A stretch of 64,000 nucleotides of DNA from Aquisalinus flavus (lineage in GTDB: Bacteria; Pseudomonadota; Alphaproteobacteria; Caulobacterales; Parvularculaceae), in the NCBI RefSeq assembly GCF_022559625.1, contig NZ_CP042288.1, forward strand, positions 396,409-460,408, written 5' to 3'. Positions 52,661-60,587 of the stretch are shown piece after piece. The number at the start of each line of letters is the position of its first letter. Positions within the stretch are counted from its first letter, which is position 1. The notes under the pieces were generated by a model, which was not told the origin of the DNA, searched no databases, and saw nothing but the letters and a program-made list of their open reading frames with translations. The translations under genes were made by a program, and so were the position numbers.

Positions 52661-53389
52661 TTATGCCGGCCTCGAGGGACCGGCATCAGGCGATGGATCC
52701 TGGCGCGCGGGATCGTCTTGCGGCGCGATACCGTCTTCAGGCGGATGATTGCCCGGCGTCGGCCCTGCCGGATCCTCGCTCGGCGCCCGCTGTTGCGGCG
52801 TGCTACCGGCCACTTGCTGCGGCTGCGGCGGGACCGCAATGGCTGCGGGCGCCGATGCCTGAGCCGTTGGCGGAGCCGGATTTGGCGAAGGCTGATAGGC
52901 GCGCGCTTGCGTCTGCTGCGCATGATATCCGGCAATCGGGTCGGCGAAGGTCCTGTCCTCCTGCACGCGCAGAACGACGGTGCCTGCCATCATGTCGTGC
53001 AGGGCCTGTTTTCTCTTGTTGAAGAACACAAGCAGGAAGCCGATGAACAGAAGAATGGTCGACAGCCATTTGCTGATATAGCGCAAGGCGGCCTTGCCCA
53101 CCGAAATACGCTGCCCGCCCATGTCGGCGACCTTCAGCCTGCAAATCATCTTGCCGACAGTGCCCTGCGTCGGAGAACTCTCCATGAAGATGGAATAGGC
53201 GGCATCAATGATCAGCGGCGCCAGTGGCAACAGGATCGGCACGATCAGAAACAGGACCGAGCCGATACTCGTTGCAATCGTGACGATGATGAAATCGATG
53301 AGGAAGGCGAGAGCTCGCCACCAGAACCCGCCATAGCCGTAGCGGACATTCCCTTGCTGATCAGCAACTTGCTGCAAGGATTCGGACAT
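52661..53389 (-). CDS. RDD family membrane protein
   Basis: ATG 53389 with GGGGAGA upstream gives 242 residues; the open frame begins 24 codons earlier. The RDD domain (about 20-150) has the eponymous WWRALAFLIDFIIV with Arg and Asp, two or three membrane helices (IGSVLFLIVPILLPLAPLII, WLSTILLFIGFLLVFF), TQGTVGKMICRLKV, and KRKQALHDMMAGTVVL. The C-terminal 80 residues are Pro/Ala/Gln-rich and probably disordered. RDD proteins are mostly uncharacterised; some act in ion transport. It is followed by the M2 peptidase gene after 138 bp and is divergent from the orphan membrane gene at 53542. Confidence 0.85.
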   Translation of the reverse strand: MSESLQQVADQQGNVRYGYGGFWWRALAFLIDFIIVTIATSIGSVLFLIVPILLPLAPLIIDAAYSIFMESSPTQGTVGKMICRLKVADMGGQRISVGKAALRYISKWLSTILLFIGFLLVFFNKRKQALHDMMAGTVVLRVQEDRTFADPIAGYHAQQTQARAYQPSPNPAPPTAQASAPAAIAVPPQPQQVAGSTPQQRAPSEDPAGPTPGNHPPEDGIAPQDDPARQDPSPDAGPSRPA

Positions 53390-53541
53390 CACTTCTCTCC
53401 CCATGCGATCCGCTCGTTGCATCAAAACTAGGTCGGTTTCCCCAGGCTGGCAACATGTCAACGCAAGACGTGATCAGTTTTCCTTATTGAAAGCCGGGCG
53501 AATATTGGTCAACAATGGTCGCAGGCAGGGGAGGGTCAATC

Positions 53542-55104
53542 ATGTATTTGACAAAAGTGTCACAAATAAAGGCGCCCGGCAGTTCCGGTGTGCTCCGCAT
53601 GGTGGTGCTCCTGCTGGCATTCCTGGCCGTGGCGGCGATGATCGCCCTGGTTGTCACCCGAGCCCAGCACACCGCTCTCCAGAGCCTTGCGCCAAGCGCG
53701 GCGCTGTCCGCGGCAGCGGCGGAATCACCGCTGCAACGCGTTTCCTATCAGCAGAGCTTGCCGGATATGATCACGCAGGATGTGGTGGACGGGCTCGGCC
53801 TTGATCCGTCGCTGGCCGCGCTTGCGGGCGGGCTGATCACCGGACGGGACCTGATCGAATGCGATAGTGCCGTCGGCGGTGCTGACATTGCCCGCTCCGA
53901 GGCCCTGGGCCAGAGCCTCGCCGGCACGCTCGGGCTGTCGGCGTCGCCGATGTTCGGTTTCCTCGCGGTCAACGTCGTCAAGCGTGCCCGGTGCGGATGG
54001 ATTCTCGAGGATGAAGGCCTGCCATGGTTCATGAAGAACGAAATTTTCTACGCCTTGTGCGCAGCCGCCCTGCTGGTCCTGTTCAAGGATCTCCTGCTCG
54101 GCTGGGTCCCCATGCTCAAGGCGCCGATCGACGGCCTGGAGCAGATCCTGAAGGTCGCCCTTGCCGTGATCACGATACCGACGATCGCGACTCTTTTCAC
54201 CGCGACGGCGAGTGGCGGTTTGCTGGATGTGTCAACCGCCCAGAGCGGCATGCGCGTCGGCCCCTCGACGATGCCCGCGATCACGGCGTCACTGGAGGCG
54301 GGCCCGGCCGGGCAGTCCCTGTCGCTGGTGGGCGCCCGCGCCGGCGGCGGCTATTCCGTGGTCAAGGCGTCGCCGCAAAAGATGCCACAGGCACAATCAC
54401 CTGACATCACCCGGCTGGCAGAGCCGGGGGCCGGAGGGCGCTTCTGGCTCAACTTCCTGCTGGCTGCCGGCGGGTTGTTCGCCACGCTTGTCATGTGGGT
54501 CTCGGCCGGGTTCATCGGTGGTCTGGTCATGCTGGCGCCGATCCCCCTGTTTGACAGTCTGCTACGAAGCGTGCGCGGTGGCCTGATCATCGGCCTGATG
54601 GCCCTGGCCGTTCTCGCGCCTGTCATTGCGTTGATCGCCGGGCTTGTGGTTTTTGCCTTTGCGCTGTGGCTTTTCCCGTGGGCATTTCGCCTCATGTCCT
54701 TCGGTGTCATGAATGCCGCCGATTTCCTGCCTTTCCGTCTGGGGGCCGGCAATGGCGCGCGCCGCTGGGACCGGGCATTTTCCGGCCAGGGGCTGCGGGA
54801 ACTGCCGCGGCGCACGGCCGGGCGGCTGGTTGCCGATGCCCAGTCCGGTGCGCTTGTATTCAGCTACTCGCCATTCTTCATTCTGCCACGCCGGGCGGTC
54901 AGAATCGACGACAAGGCGGTCCTGACGCTGGTCGAAGGCATCTTGATGCCATCCCTGAGGCTCGGCTTTTCCGGCACCGGGCCGGCGGCCTTCCTGTTGC
55001 CTGCGCGCTACCGCAAGCGCGGCAGCGAACTTGCCGTCAGGCTCGGCCTCGCTTACAGCGAGAAACAGCTCGACGGTACCGTCAGTGTAAAGATGGCTCG
55101 ATAA
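53542..55104 (+). CDS. Unrecognised multi-pass membrane protein
   Basis: ATG 53542 is preceded by GGGGAGGG. The 520-residue protein has an N-terminal membrane helix (VLRMVVLLLAFLAVAAMIALVV), then a periplasmic region, helices near 165-185 and 205-230, a second extramembrane loop, and a cluster of helices at about 310-400 (FWLNFLLAAGGLFATLVMWVSAGFIGGLVML, GLIIGLMALAVLAPVIALIAGLVVFAFALWLFPWAF). The C-terminal 130 residues are soluble (LVFSYSPFFILPRRAVRIDD). I recognise no family or catalytic motif. Its codon use matches its neighbours, and it stands alone between divergent and convergent genes. Confidence 0.7.
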   Translation: MYLTKVSQIKAPGSSGVLRMVVLLLAFLAVAAMIALVVTRAQHTALQSLAPSAALSAAAAESPLQRVSYQQSLPDMITQDVVDGLGLDPSLAALAGGLITGRDLIECDSAVGGADIARSEALGQSLAGTLGLSASPMFGFLAVNVVKRARCGWILEDEGLPWFMKNEIFYALCAAALLVLFKDLLLGWVPMLKAPIDGLEQILKVALAVITIPTIATLFTATASGGLLDVSTAQSGMRVGPSTMPAITASLEAGPAGQSLSLVGARAGGGYSVVKASPQKMPQAQSPDITRLAEPGAGGRFWLNFLLAAGGLFATLVMWVSAGFIGGLVMLAPIPLFDSLLRSVRGGLIIGLMALAVLAPVIALIAGLVVFAFALWLFPWAFRLMSFGVMNAADFLPFRLGAGNGARRWDRAFSGQGLRELPRRTAGRLVADAQSGALVFSYSPFFILPRRAVRIDDKAVLTLVEGILMPSLRLGFSGTGPAAFLLPARYRKRGSELAVRLGLAYSEKQLDGTVSVKMAR

Positions 55105-55131
55105 CCGCCAATGGCGCCGGCCTCGGCTGAT

Positions 55132-55737
55132 CTATAGCTTTTCCGAGACCCGGATCGCGAGATGACATCCGGCCTGGATCACGCCTTTGAGCAGGCCATA
55201 GCCGGGTGTCTCCTCGGCCCCTTCGGCGAGGGCGGTATCCTTGTGGCCGATCTCGTCGGCGCGGAATTTCAGAAAGCGGTCGCGCATTTCCGGGTCGGTA
55301 TCGCCGACTTCTTCCGCCTGCGCCTTATAATGTTGCTCGATCACTTCTTCCACGGCGCTGGTACAGGCCATGGCGGCCTTCTCGCCCATCAGGGCCGTGC
55401 CCGCGCCGAGCGCAAACCCGGCAACATCCCACACCGGCGCAAAGATCGTCGGGCGCGATCTGTGCTCCATCAGCAGCCTGTCAAAGGCGTGCAGATGCTC
55501 ATATTCGCCTTCTTCCATCTCCTTCAGCAGCCCGGCGATGCGCGCCTTGTGCGGCAGCTTGTCGAATACCGCGCGCTGGCCCTTGTAGATCTGCACCGCG
55601 CCATATTCCCCCGCATGGTCGACGCGCAGCATCTCGCGGATGCGCGCGGCGCGCGGGCCGGGCCGGTTCAGATGCGGGCTGTTGGCGGGCGGCGTCTCGT
55701 CAATAAGCGTTTCGCCGGTAGGGGTGTCATCGGTCAT
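55132..55737 (-). CDS. coq7: Demethoxyubiquinone hydroxylase, Coq7 family
   Basis: The 201-residue di-iron protein has the repeated ligand motifs of Coq7: REMLRVDHAGEYGAVQIYKGQ, EMEEGEYEHLHAF (ExxH), AVEEVIEQHY (ExxxH) and FRADEIGHKD (ExxH). It hydroxylates demethoxyubiquinone, the penultimate step of ubiquinone synthesis, at the membrane face; GLLKGVIQAGCHLAIRVSEKL is the membrane-associated C-terminus. The first 30 residues (TGETLIDETPPANSPH) are a variable extension. It lies 5 bp after dsbB on the same strand, so the pair forms an operon. Confidence 0.95.
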   Translation of the reverse strand: MTDDTPTGETLIDETPPANSPHLNRPGPRAARIREMLRVDHAGEYGAVQIYKGQRAVFDKLPHKARIAGLLKEMEEGEYEHLHAFDRLLMEHRSRPTIFAPVWDVAGFALGAGTALMGEKAAMACTSAVEEVIEQHYKAQAEEVGDTDPEMRDRFLKFRADEIGHKDTALAEGAEETPGYGLLKGVIQAGCHLAIRVSEKL

Positions 55738-55742
55738 GATAT

Positions 55743-56300
55743 CTATCTAGTCGCAGATGGCGTCAGCGCAAAGCGTTCGTCGCGCAGGGCGCGGACCATG
55801 CGCACCGTCGCCCAGGCCGTCAGCCCCGCCAGCGCCAGGGAGAACAGCGCATTGTACCCGGCCATGGATATGCCGAGGAACCGCCACGCCGCGTCGGAGC
55901 AGGAAACCATCGGCGCGCCGCTTTCCAGCTGGGCGAACAATTCCTCCGGCGAATTGATCATTGCCCCGCCGGAACAGGTCGCCGGGCCCGGCCAGAATTT
56001 CCACTCCACCCCGGCGTGATAGGCGGCGAGAACGGCGCTGAAAGCATAGATGAGGGCGGTGACGCCAAGACTGGCGGCAACCGCGCGGCTCGCCTTGAAG
56101 AAGCGCCAGATAGCCAGCGTGATCAGCGCGGCGGCGAGCGCCGTCCAGTGGGCCTCGCGCTGGTCGAGGCAGAGCATGCACGGGGCCAGCTTGCCGAAGC
56201 GCTCGAACGCATGGGCGCCAGCCAGCAGCAACAGACTGCCCGTCGCGGCAACGCCGGCAGCGCCATAGGGCGTCAAGAGCTTCGTCAAACGCTTGTCCAT
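55743..56300 (-). CDS. dsbB: Disulfide bond formation protein B
   Basis: The 185-residue inner-membrane protein has four helices and two redox cysteine pairs facing the periplasm: CMLC in LAPCMLCLDQREAHW (residues about 41-44), and the pair in GPATCSGGAMINSPEELFAQLESGAPMVSCSDAAWRFLGIS. It reoxidises DsbA and passes electrons to ubiquinone, which makes its pairing with coq7 (5 bp downstream) functionally sensible. No periplasmic dsbA is in the window; the DsbA-fold protein at 45897 lacks a signal peptide. Confidence 0.94.
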   Translation of the reverse strand: MDKRLTKLLTPYGAAGVAATGSLLLLAGAHAFERFGKLAPCMLCLDQREAHWTALAAALITLAIWRFFKASRAVAASLGVTALIYAFSAVLAAYHAGVEWKFWPGPATCSGGAMINSPEELFAQLESGAPMVSCSDAAWRFLGISMAGYNALFSLALAGLTAWATVRMVRALRDERFALTPSATR

Positions 56301-56388
56301 GGGGTCAGTCTAGCCAAATTTCCGGCCCTGCCTAGGAGCCTTTCGTCACAGGTAAGTGCGAGACTCCGGCGATGGTTCGGAAAGGCCC

Positions 56389-57102
56389 CTAGAACAGGTT
56401 CAGCAGCCAGTCCTTGGCAAAGCTGATCGCTTCGGCCCCCAGAAAGACCAGCAGGAACACCCAGATGATCCCGATGGCAAGGCCGAGGATGATCAGCAGC
56501 CCGTCGCGCTCGATCAGGCCGAGCGCGGCCACGGCAACACCGATGCCGGGCGTGGTATTGGTCAGCGGCAACGGCACGAGGATCGAGGCGCAGGGGATCA
56601 GCAAAAGCGCGCCGACGATGCGCCCGCCGATCCCGTCGGAGATCGCCCGGAGCCGGGCATGGGACAGCCGCTCGATCCAGCCGAGATAGCGCTCGGCCCG
56701 TTCCACCGTGCCCCGCATGCTGACGATCTCGAATTGCCGGTTGGCGAGCCGGCGCGGCAGCCATGGTGCCTCGCGGCCCAGCGCCAGCTGCGCCGACAGC
56801 GCCAGCATCGGCAGGGCGACGATCTGCGGCAGGATATAGACGAAGGGCAGGCAGCACGGGATCGCCAGCAACAGCAGCATCAGGCCATAGGCGCGCTCGT
56901 CCAGCGCATCGATCAACTGGCCCAGCGTCGCCTTCGGGCCCTTGGTCGTGTCGCTCTCACCGGTCTGGGCACTGGCGCCGGAAATATCCTCCGTCGCCGA
57001 GGGCGGGGCAGGGGCCGCTGCCATCGCCTCGCTGGCGAGCATGTCGAGAATCGCCTTTAGGCGCTGCGTGGCACCAACGGGGCTGGCGTGAAGGTCGGTC
57101 AT
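56389..57102 (-). CDS. exoD: Exopolysaccharide synthesis protein ExoD family
   Basis: The 237-residue membrane protein has an Ala-rich N-terminus and the ExoD signature TLGQLIDALDERAYGLMLLLLAIPCCLPFVYILPQIVALPMLALSAQLALGREAPWLPRRL (about 62-120). Hydrophobic segments near 160-180, 185-205 and 210-230 follow. ExoD was first seen in Sinorhizobium, where loss alters exopolysaccharide and alkali tolerance; its biochemical role is unclear. It is transcribed on the minus strand just ahead of dsbB and coq7, 88 bp away. Confidence 0.9.
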   Translation of the reverse strand: MTDLHASPVGATQRLKAILDMLASEAMAAAPAPPSATEDISGASAQTGESDTTKGPKATLGQLIDALDERAYGLMLLLLAIPCCLPFVYILPQIVALPMLALSAQLALGREAPWLPRRLANRQFEIVSMRGTVERAERYLGWIERLSHARLRAISDGIGGRIVGALLLIPCASILVPLPLTNTTPGIGVAVAALGLIERDGLLIILGLAIGIIWVFLLVFLGAEAISFAKDWLLNLF

Positions 57103-57234
57103 GGGCGGCGTGGGCCTTGCGGCCGGTCCTTGTGGCTGGTGAGGGACTTCTCATAAAGCAATCCGTTTGTGCTGCAAAGCGGCTGCTTGACGTTTGCCCC
57201 TGAACCCGCCAGAAAACCTGTTCGCTATTGGCTT

Positions 57235-57319
57235 GCCCCTGTGGCGGAATTGGTAGACGCGCGTGACTCAAAATCTCGTTTCTTCGGAAGTGCCCGTTCG
57301 AGTCGGGCCAGGGGCACCA
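57235..57319 (+). tRNA. tRNA-Leu (CAA)
   Basis: The 85-nt class-II tRNA has acceptor GCCCCTG/CAGGGGC, anticodon loop CTCAAAA (anticodon CAA), a long variable arm TTC-TTCG-GAA, T stem GCCCG/CGGGC with TTCGAGT, discriminator A and an encoded CCA (57317-57319). The anticodon stem CGTGA/TCTCG contains a central T-T mismatch (57264 and 57276), which is unusual. The 3' CCA is also the start of a larger inverted repeat. Confidence 0.93.
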
Positions 57320-57382
57320 TCATTTGACGGTCTGCCGAAGGCAGATCAAAAACGCCAGTGACGTTTTTGAAGTCAAATGATG
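57318..57382 (+). repeat. Three-way-junction palindrome at the tRNA-Leu 3' end
   Basis: Outer arms CATCATTTGAC (57318-57328) and GTCAAATGATG (57372-57382) are perfect 11-bp complements. They enclose two hairpins: TCTGCC-GAA-GGCAGA (57331-57345), and TCAAAAACG (57346-57354) with CGTTTTTGA (57362-57370). No T-tract follows, so it is not a normal terminator. It could be a tRNA 3'-processing structure, a small RNA or a palindromic mobile element. Confidence 0.7.
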
Positions 57383-57415
57383 CTCCGGCAGGAGCCGAGC
57401 TGGTCTTTTGAGAGC

Positions 57416-58171
57416 CTAAAACTCCCGGCCTACCCACAGGCGCAGATCCGTATCGCTCGCGGCATCCGACATACCCAATAACACGCTGCCAACCACCGAC
57501 CATTCCTTGTTGACGGGCAAGGATGCGAAAGGGCCGATCTGGTGGCTCTGGTCCTCGAAGGAGCCTAAACCCTCCGTAGTCCCATAATTGTTGAAAATTT
57601 CCACGCCCGCTTGTGCGCCGCCGGCGAATTTGCGGGCGATATTGGCGCGGGTCTGGAGATATATACCGTCTTTCGCGTCCTCGCCGACATCGACGGCGCT
57701 CATCACCAGAAAGCGGGTCGACCAGCCATCCGACAGCTTGATCTGGTTGGTCCAGTTCGCACCGAGCTGACCGGGCCGGTTGTCGTCGCGCCAGCGCGCA
57801 TCGAACCGGAACCCGCTCTGCCAAGTGCGTTCATCGGGCGTTACCTGCCAGAAAAGCTGGCCCTGCAGGTAATCGAAATCGAGGCCGCCGCCCGGCCGGT
57901 CATTGGCCTGCGCCACGATGCGCCCTATCGTCGAGCGATTGATAGCCTTCTGATAGTGAAGGCGGTGGGCGATGGAATCATCGCTGCCGTTCGAATCGGG
58001 CACCAGCCCGAACCGGTACTGCGCTGATCTGTGCCCCTCATTGACGACAGGCCCGAATACACCGCCGGTTGTCTGTGCCATGGAAGGGGTCGTTGCAAGC
58101 AACCCCGCAAAACCTGCGATGGCAGTAGCAACTGCCCGCGATCTCTTCTGCGCCGATGATATGCCGACCAT
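57416..58171 (-). CDS. Outer-membrane beta-barrel protein of unknown function
   Basis: ATG 58171 follows GAGGGACAG; the open frame starts 27 codons earlier without a site. The 251-residue product has a signal peptide ending TPSMAQ (about 34). About ten amphipathic strands follow with alternating hydrophobic residues (LDFDYLQGQLFWQVT, RTWQSGFRFDARWR, STRFLVMSAVDVG, GIYLQTRANIARKF, AQAGVEIFNNYG), ending in RLWVGREF with the terminal Phe needed for barrel insertion. It starts 58 bp from the divergent GH53 galactanase gene, so it may be a porin for galactan fragments; that is inference only. Confidence 0.75.
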   Translation of the reverse strand: MVGISSAQKRSRAVATAIAGFAGLLATTPSMAQTTGGVFGPVVNEGHRSAQYRFGLVPDSNGSDDSIAHRLHYQKAINRSTIGRIVAQANDRPGGGLDFDYLQGQLFWQVTPDERTWQSGFRFDARWRDDNRPGQLGANWTNQIKLSDGWSTRFLVMSAVDVGEDAKDGIYLQTRANIARKFAGGAQAGVEIFNNYGTTEGLGSFEDQSHQIGPFASLPVNKEWSVVGSVLLGMSDAASDTDLRLWVGREF

Positions 58172-58229
58172 ATGCTGTCCCTCTTTCCCGTTTTCTCTAT
58201 ATCCTAGAGGAGAGCTGGAGACATCAGAC

Positions 58230-59666
58230 ATGACATTTTTGCAATTTCTCATGCCGGCGATAGTGACGGGCCTGGTGAGCGTGTCTGCCGTTGCTGAACA
58301 GAACGATACGCCCGCCGCGCGGACTTTCTATCTCGGCTCTGACCTGTCCTATGCCAACGAGATGGATGATTGCGGCGCTGTCTTCCGGCAGGACGCAGAG
58401 GTGAGGGACGTCTACGAGATTTTCGCCGATGAAGGCAACAATCTCGTCCGCCTGCGTCTGTGGCATGACCCGCAGTGGACGGACTATTCAACCCTCGATG
58501 ACGTCAAGCGCTCTATCGCCCGGGCGAAGGCGTCCGGCATGCAGGTGCTGCTCGACTTCCATTATTCCGATGACTGGGCCGATCCGGGTGACCAGATCAT
58601 CCCCGCCGCCTGGGCCGATATCGAGACCGATGAGGCGCTGGCCGAAGCGCTTTTCGCCTATACCCGCGATACATTGATCGAGCTGCGCGAGGAGGGCCTT
58701 TCGCCCGACATGGTGCAGGTCGGCAATGAAACGAATACTGAAATTCTGCTGCCCGCCAACGTGCCGGAAGACACCCCCGTCAACTGGACGCGGAACGTGA
58801 TGCTGCTGAATGCCGGCATCAGGGGCGTGCGCGAAGCCGGCAAGCTTACCGGCCACATGCCCGCAATCATGCTGCATGTCGCCCAGCCGGAACATCTCGA
58901 GACCTGGTTCGACGATGCGTTCGCCGCGGGCATTCTCGATTTCGACTATATCGGCATGAGCTATTACCCGAAATGGTCGAGCCTCGGCATGGAGGAGATG
59001 GGCCAGACCCTGCGCCGCCTGCGCCACAAATATGGCAAGGAGGTCATCGTCGTCGAGACAGCCTATCCATGGACCCTGGAGGCGGACGATGCCGCGCCGA
59101 ATATCCTCAACGAGGACTCGCTCATCCCGGCCTATCCGGCGACGCTGGACGGGCAAAGGGCCTTCTTGACCGAGCTGACCCAGACCGTCATCTCGAATGA
59201 TGGATCCGGCGTCGTCTACTGGGAGCCGGCCTGGGTCGCCAATGGGTGCTCGACCCGCTGGGGCGACGGTTCCCACTGGGAGAACAACGCCTTCTTCGAG
59301 TACGGGGGGACCAATGCCCATTCGGGCTTTGATTTCTTCACCCATGAGTATGAGCAGCCGGTACAGGTGACATTTGTCTTTGCGCCACCGACTGACTATC
59401 AGCATGGCGATATGCCCCCGCTCTATTTCTGGGCGAGCTTTTTCGAGGGGAAGGATTTCACCGTCGCGCTGGAGCCTGAAAATGGCGGCTATCGTTATGA
59501 GGCAAGGCTGCCAGCAGGGGAGGCCATCAAGTATCGATTATTCAAGTCACCGGACTTAACCGACCCCATAATCATGGGATCAGACATGACTGATCAACCG
59601 GCTGAGTTTGTTGTTGGTGACGGGACGCTTGGGAAACACGGGGTCGCTGTGAGTATTTTTCCCTAA
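58230..59666 (+). CDS. GH53 arabinogalactan endo-beta-1,4-galactanase with extra C-terminal domain
   Basis: ATG 58230 has GGAG 9 nt upstream and gives a signal peptide MTFLQFLMPAIVTGLVSVSAVA. The 478-residue protein has the GH53 barrel: FYLGSDLSYANEMDDCGAVFR, NLVRLRLWHDP, QVLLDFHYSDDWADPGDQ. The acid/base is Glu167 in VGNETNTEIL, and the nucleophile Glu276 in VIVVETAYPWT. After the barrel (about 375) about 100 residues form a probable beta-sandwich (PVQVTFVFAPPTDYQHGDMPPLYFW ... AIKYRLFKSPDL) that may bind carbohydrate. It cleaves beta-1,4-galactan of pectin or arabinogalactan type I. It is divergent from an outer-membrane barrel gene. Confidence 0.92.
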   Translation: MTFLQFLMPAIVTGLVSVSAVAEQNDTPAARTFYLGSDLSYANEMDDCGAVFRQDAEVRDVYEIFADEGNNLVRLRLWHDPQWTDYSTLDDVKRSIARAKASGMQVLLDFHYSDDWADPGDQIIPAAWADIETDEALAEALFAYTRDTLIELREEGLSPDMVQVGNETNTEILLPANVPEDTPVNWTRNVMLLNAGIRGVREAGKLTGHMPAIMLHVAQPEHLETWFDDAFAAGILDFDYIGMSYYPKWSSLGMEEMGQTLRRLRHKYGKEVIVVETAYPWTLEADDAAPNILNEDSLIPAYPATLDGQRAFLTELTQTVISNDGSGVVYWEPAWVANGCSTRWGDGSHWENNAFFEYGGTNAHSGFDFFTHEYEQPVQVTFVFAPPTDYQHGDMPPLYFWASFFEGKDFTVALEPENGGYRYEARLPAGEAIKYRLFKSPDLTDPIIMGSDMTDQPAEFVVGDGTLGKHGVAVSIFP

Positions 59667-59670
59667 GTCC

Positions 59671-60411
59671 CTAGAGTTCTTCAGACTCCAGCCCGGTGCG
59701 CCTCAGTTCCTTCTGGGCCTTGCGCGAGACGATGATCGTCACCGCCAGCGTGGCGACCAGCCCCACCCCCAGAAGCGCCCATTTCGCCGGACCGGTTTCC
59801 TCGCCACTGCCGGCAGCAGCACCGACCGAGGCGATCCACACGTAAAGAAGCGCGCCCGGCATGATCCCGAAAAAGGTCGCGAGGGCATAGGCGGAGAATT
59901 TCACCTGCGTCACGCCGAAGAAATAGTTCTGCAAATTGAACGGCACCAGCGGCGACAGGCGCATCAGCCCGACGATCTTCCAGCCCTCAGCCTTGATCGC
60001 CCGGTCGATCGCCGCGAAAAGCCGGCTATTGGCGGTGCGTTTCTCGACCCAGCCGCGGGCGATGTAGCGCGAGACAAGGAACCCGCCACAAGCACCGAGC
60101 GTGGCGCCGACCATCACCGGGAAGAAACCGGTCAGCCCGAAGGCAATCCCGGCGGCAATCGTCAGCGGCGAGCCGGGCGCCAGCAGGATCGTGGCGATGG
60201 CATAGATCAGCGCGAAGGCGACATAGCCCCAGAGGCCGAGACCATCGACCCAGGCGCGCAGCGCTTCCAGCCACGCGCCCAGCGGCAGCAGCGCCCATGC
60301 AGCAGCGAGCGCAGCGACGACGAGAAGGCCGCCGGCCACTTTGAGCCATTTCGCTGCGCCGCTTTGGCCAGCGTCATTGTCGGGTGTCGATGTCATGTCG
60401 ATGTCAGTCAT
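59671..60411 (-). CDS. TVP38/TMEM64 (DedA-related) family membrane protein
   Basis: The 246-residue protein has five or six membrane helices and the VTT/SNARE-associated domain core. AWVDGLGLWGYVAFALIYAIATILLAPGSPLTIAAGIAFGLTGFFPVMVGATLGACGGFLVSRYIARGW (about 53-122) includes the re-entrant-loop glycines, and LMRLSPLVPFNLQNYFFGVTQVKFSAYALATFFGIMPGALLYVW is the second hallmark (Arg and FN). Relatives act in lipid scrambling or proton-coupled transport of undecaprenyl-phosphate-like lipids; the function of this branch is unproved. It is convergent with the GH53 gene, with 4 bp between stops. Confidence 0.9.
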   Translation of the reverse strand: MTDIDMTSTPDNDAGQSGAAKWLKVAGGLLVVAALAAAWALLPLGAWLEALRAWVDGLGLWGYVAFALIYAIATILLAPGSPLTIAAGIAFGLTGFFPVMVGATLGACGGFLVSRYIARGWVEKRTANSRLFAAIDRAIKAEGWKIVGLMRLSPLVPFNLQNYFFGVTQVKFSAYALATFFGIMPGALLYVWIASVGAAAGSGEETGPAKWALLGVGLVATLAVTIIVSRKAQKELRRTGLESEEL

Positions 60412-60587
60412 AGGGGCGATTTTCCTGTACGGCGAGTCCCGATGACACCCGGCCTATCACGGGCATGACGGCGCGAGACAATCGCATTCGCGTGAAAGCT
60501 GCCGTGATCGGGCCAAATGGCTCGCAATGGCCTACACAAAGCCGCGATCACCGTGTAAAAGCCCGCAAGAGTGACGGGAGTGCCGAA

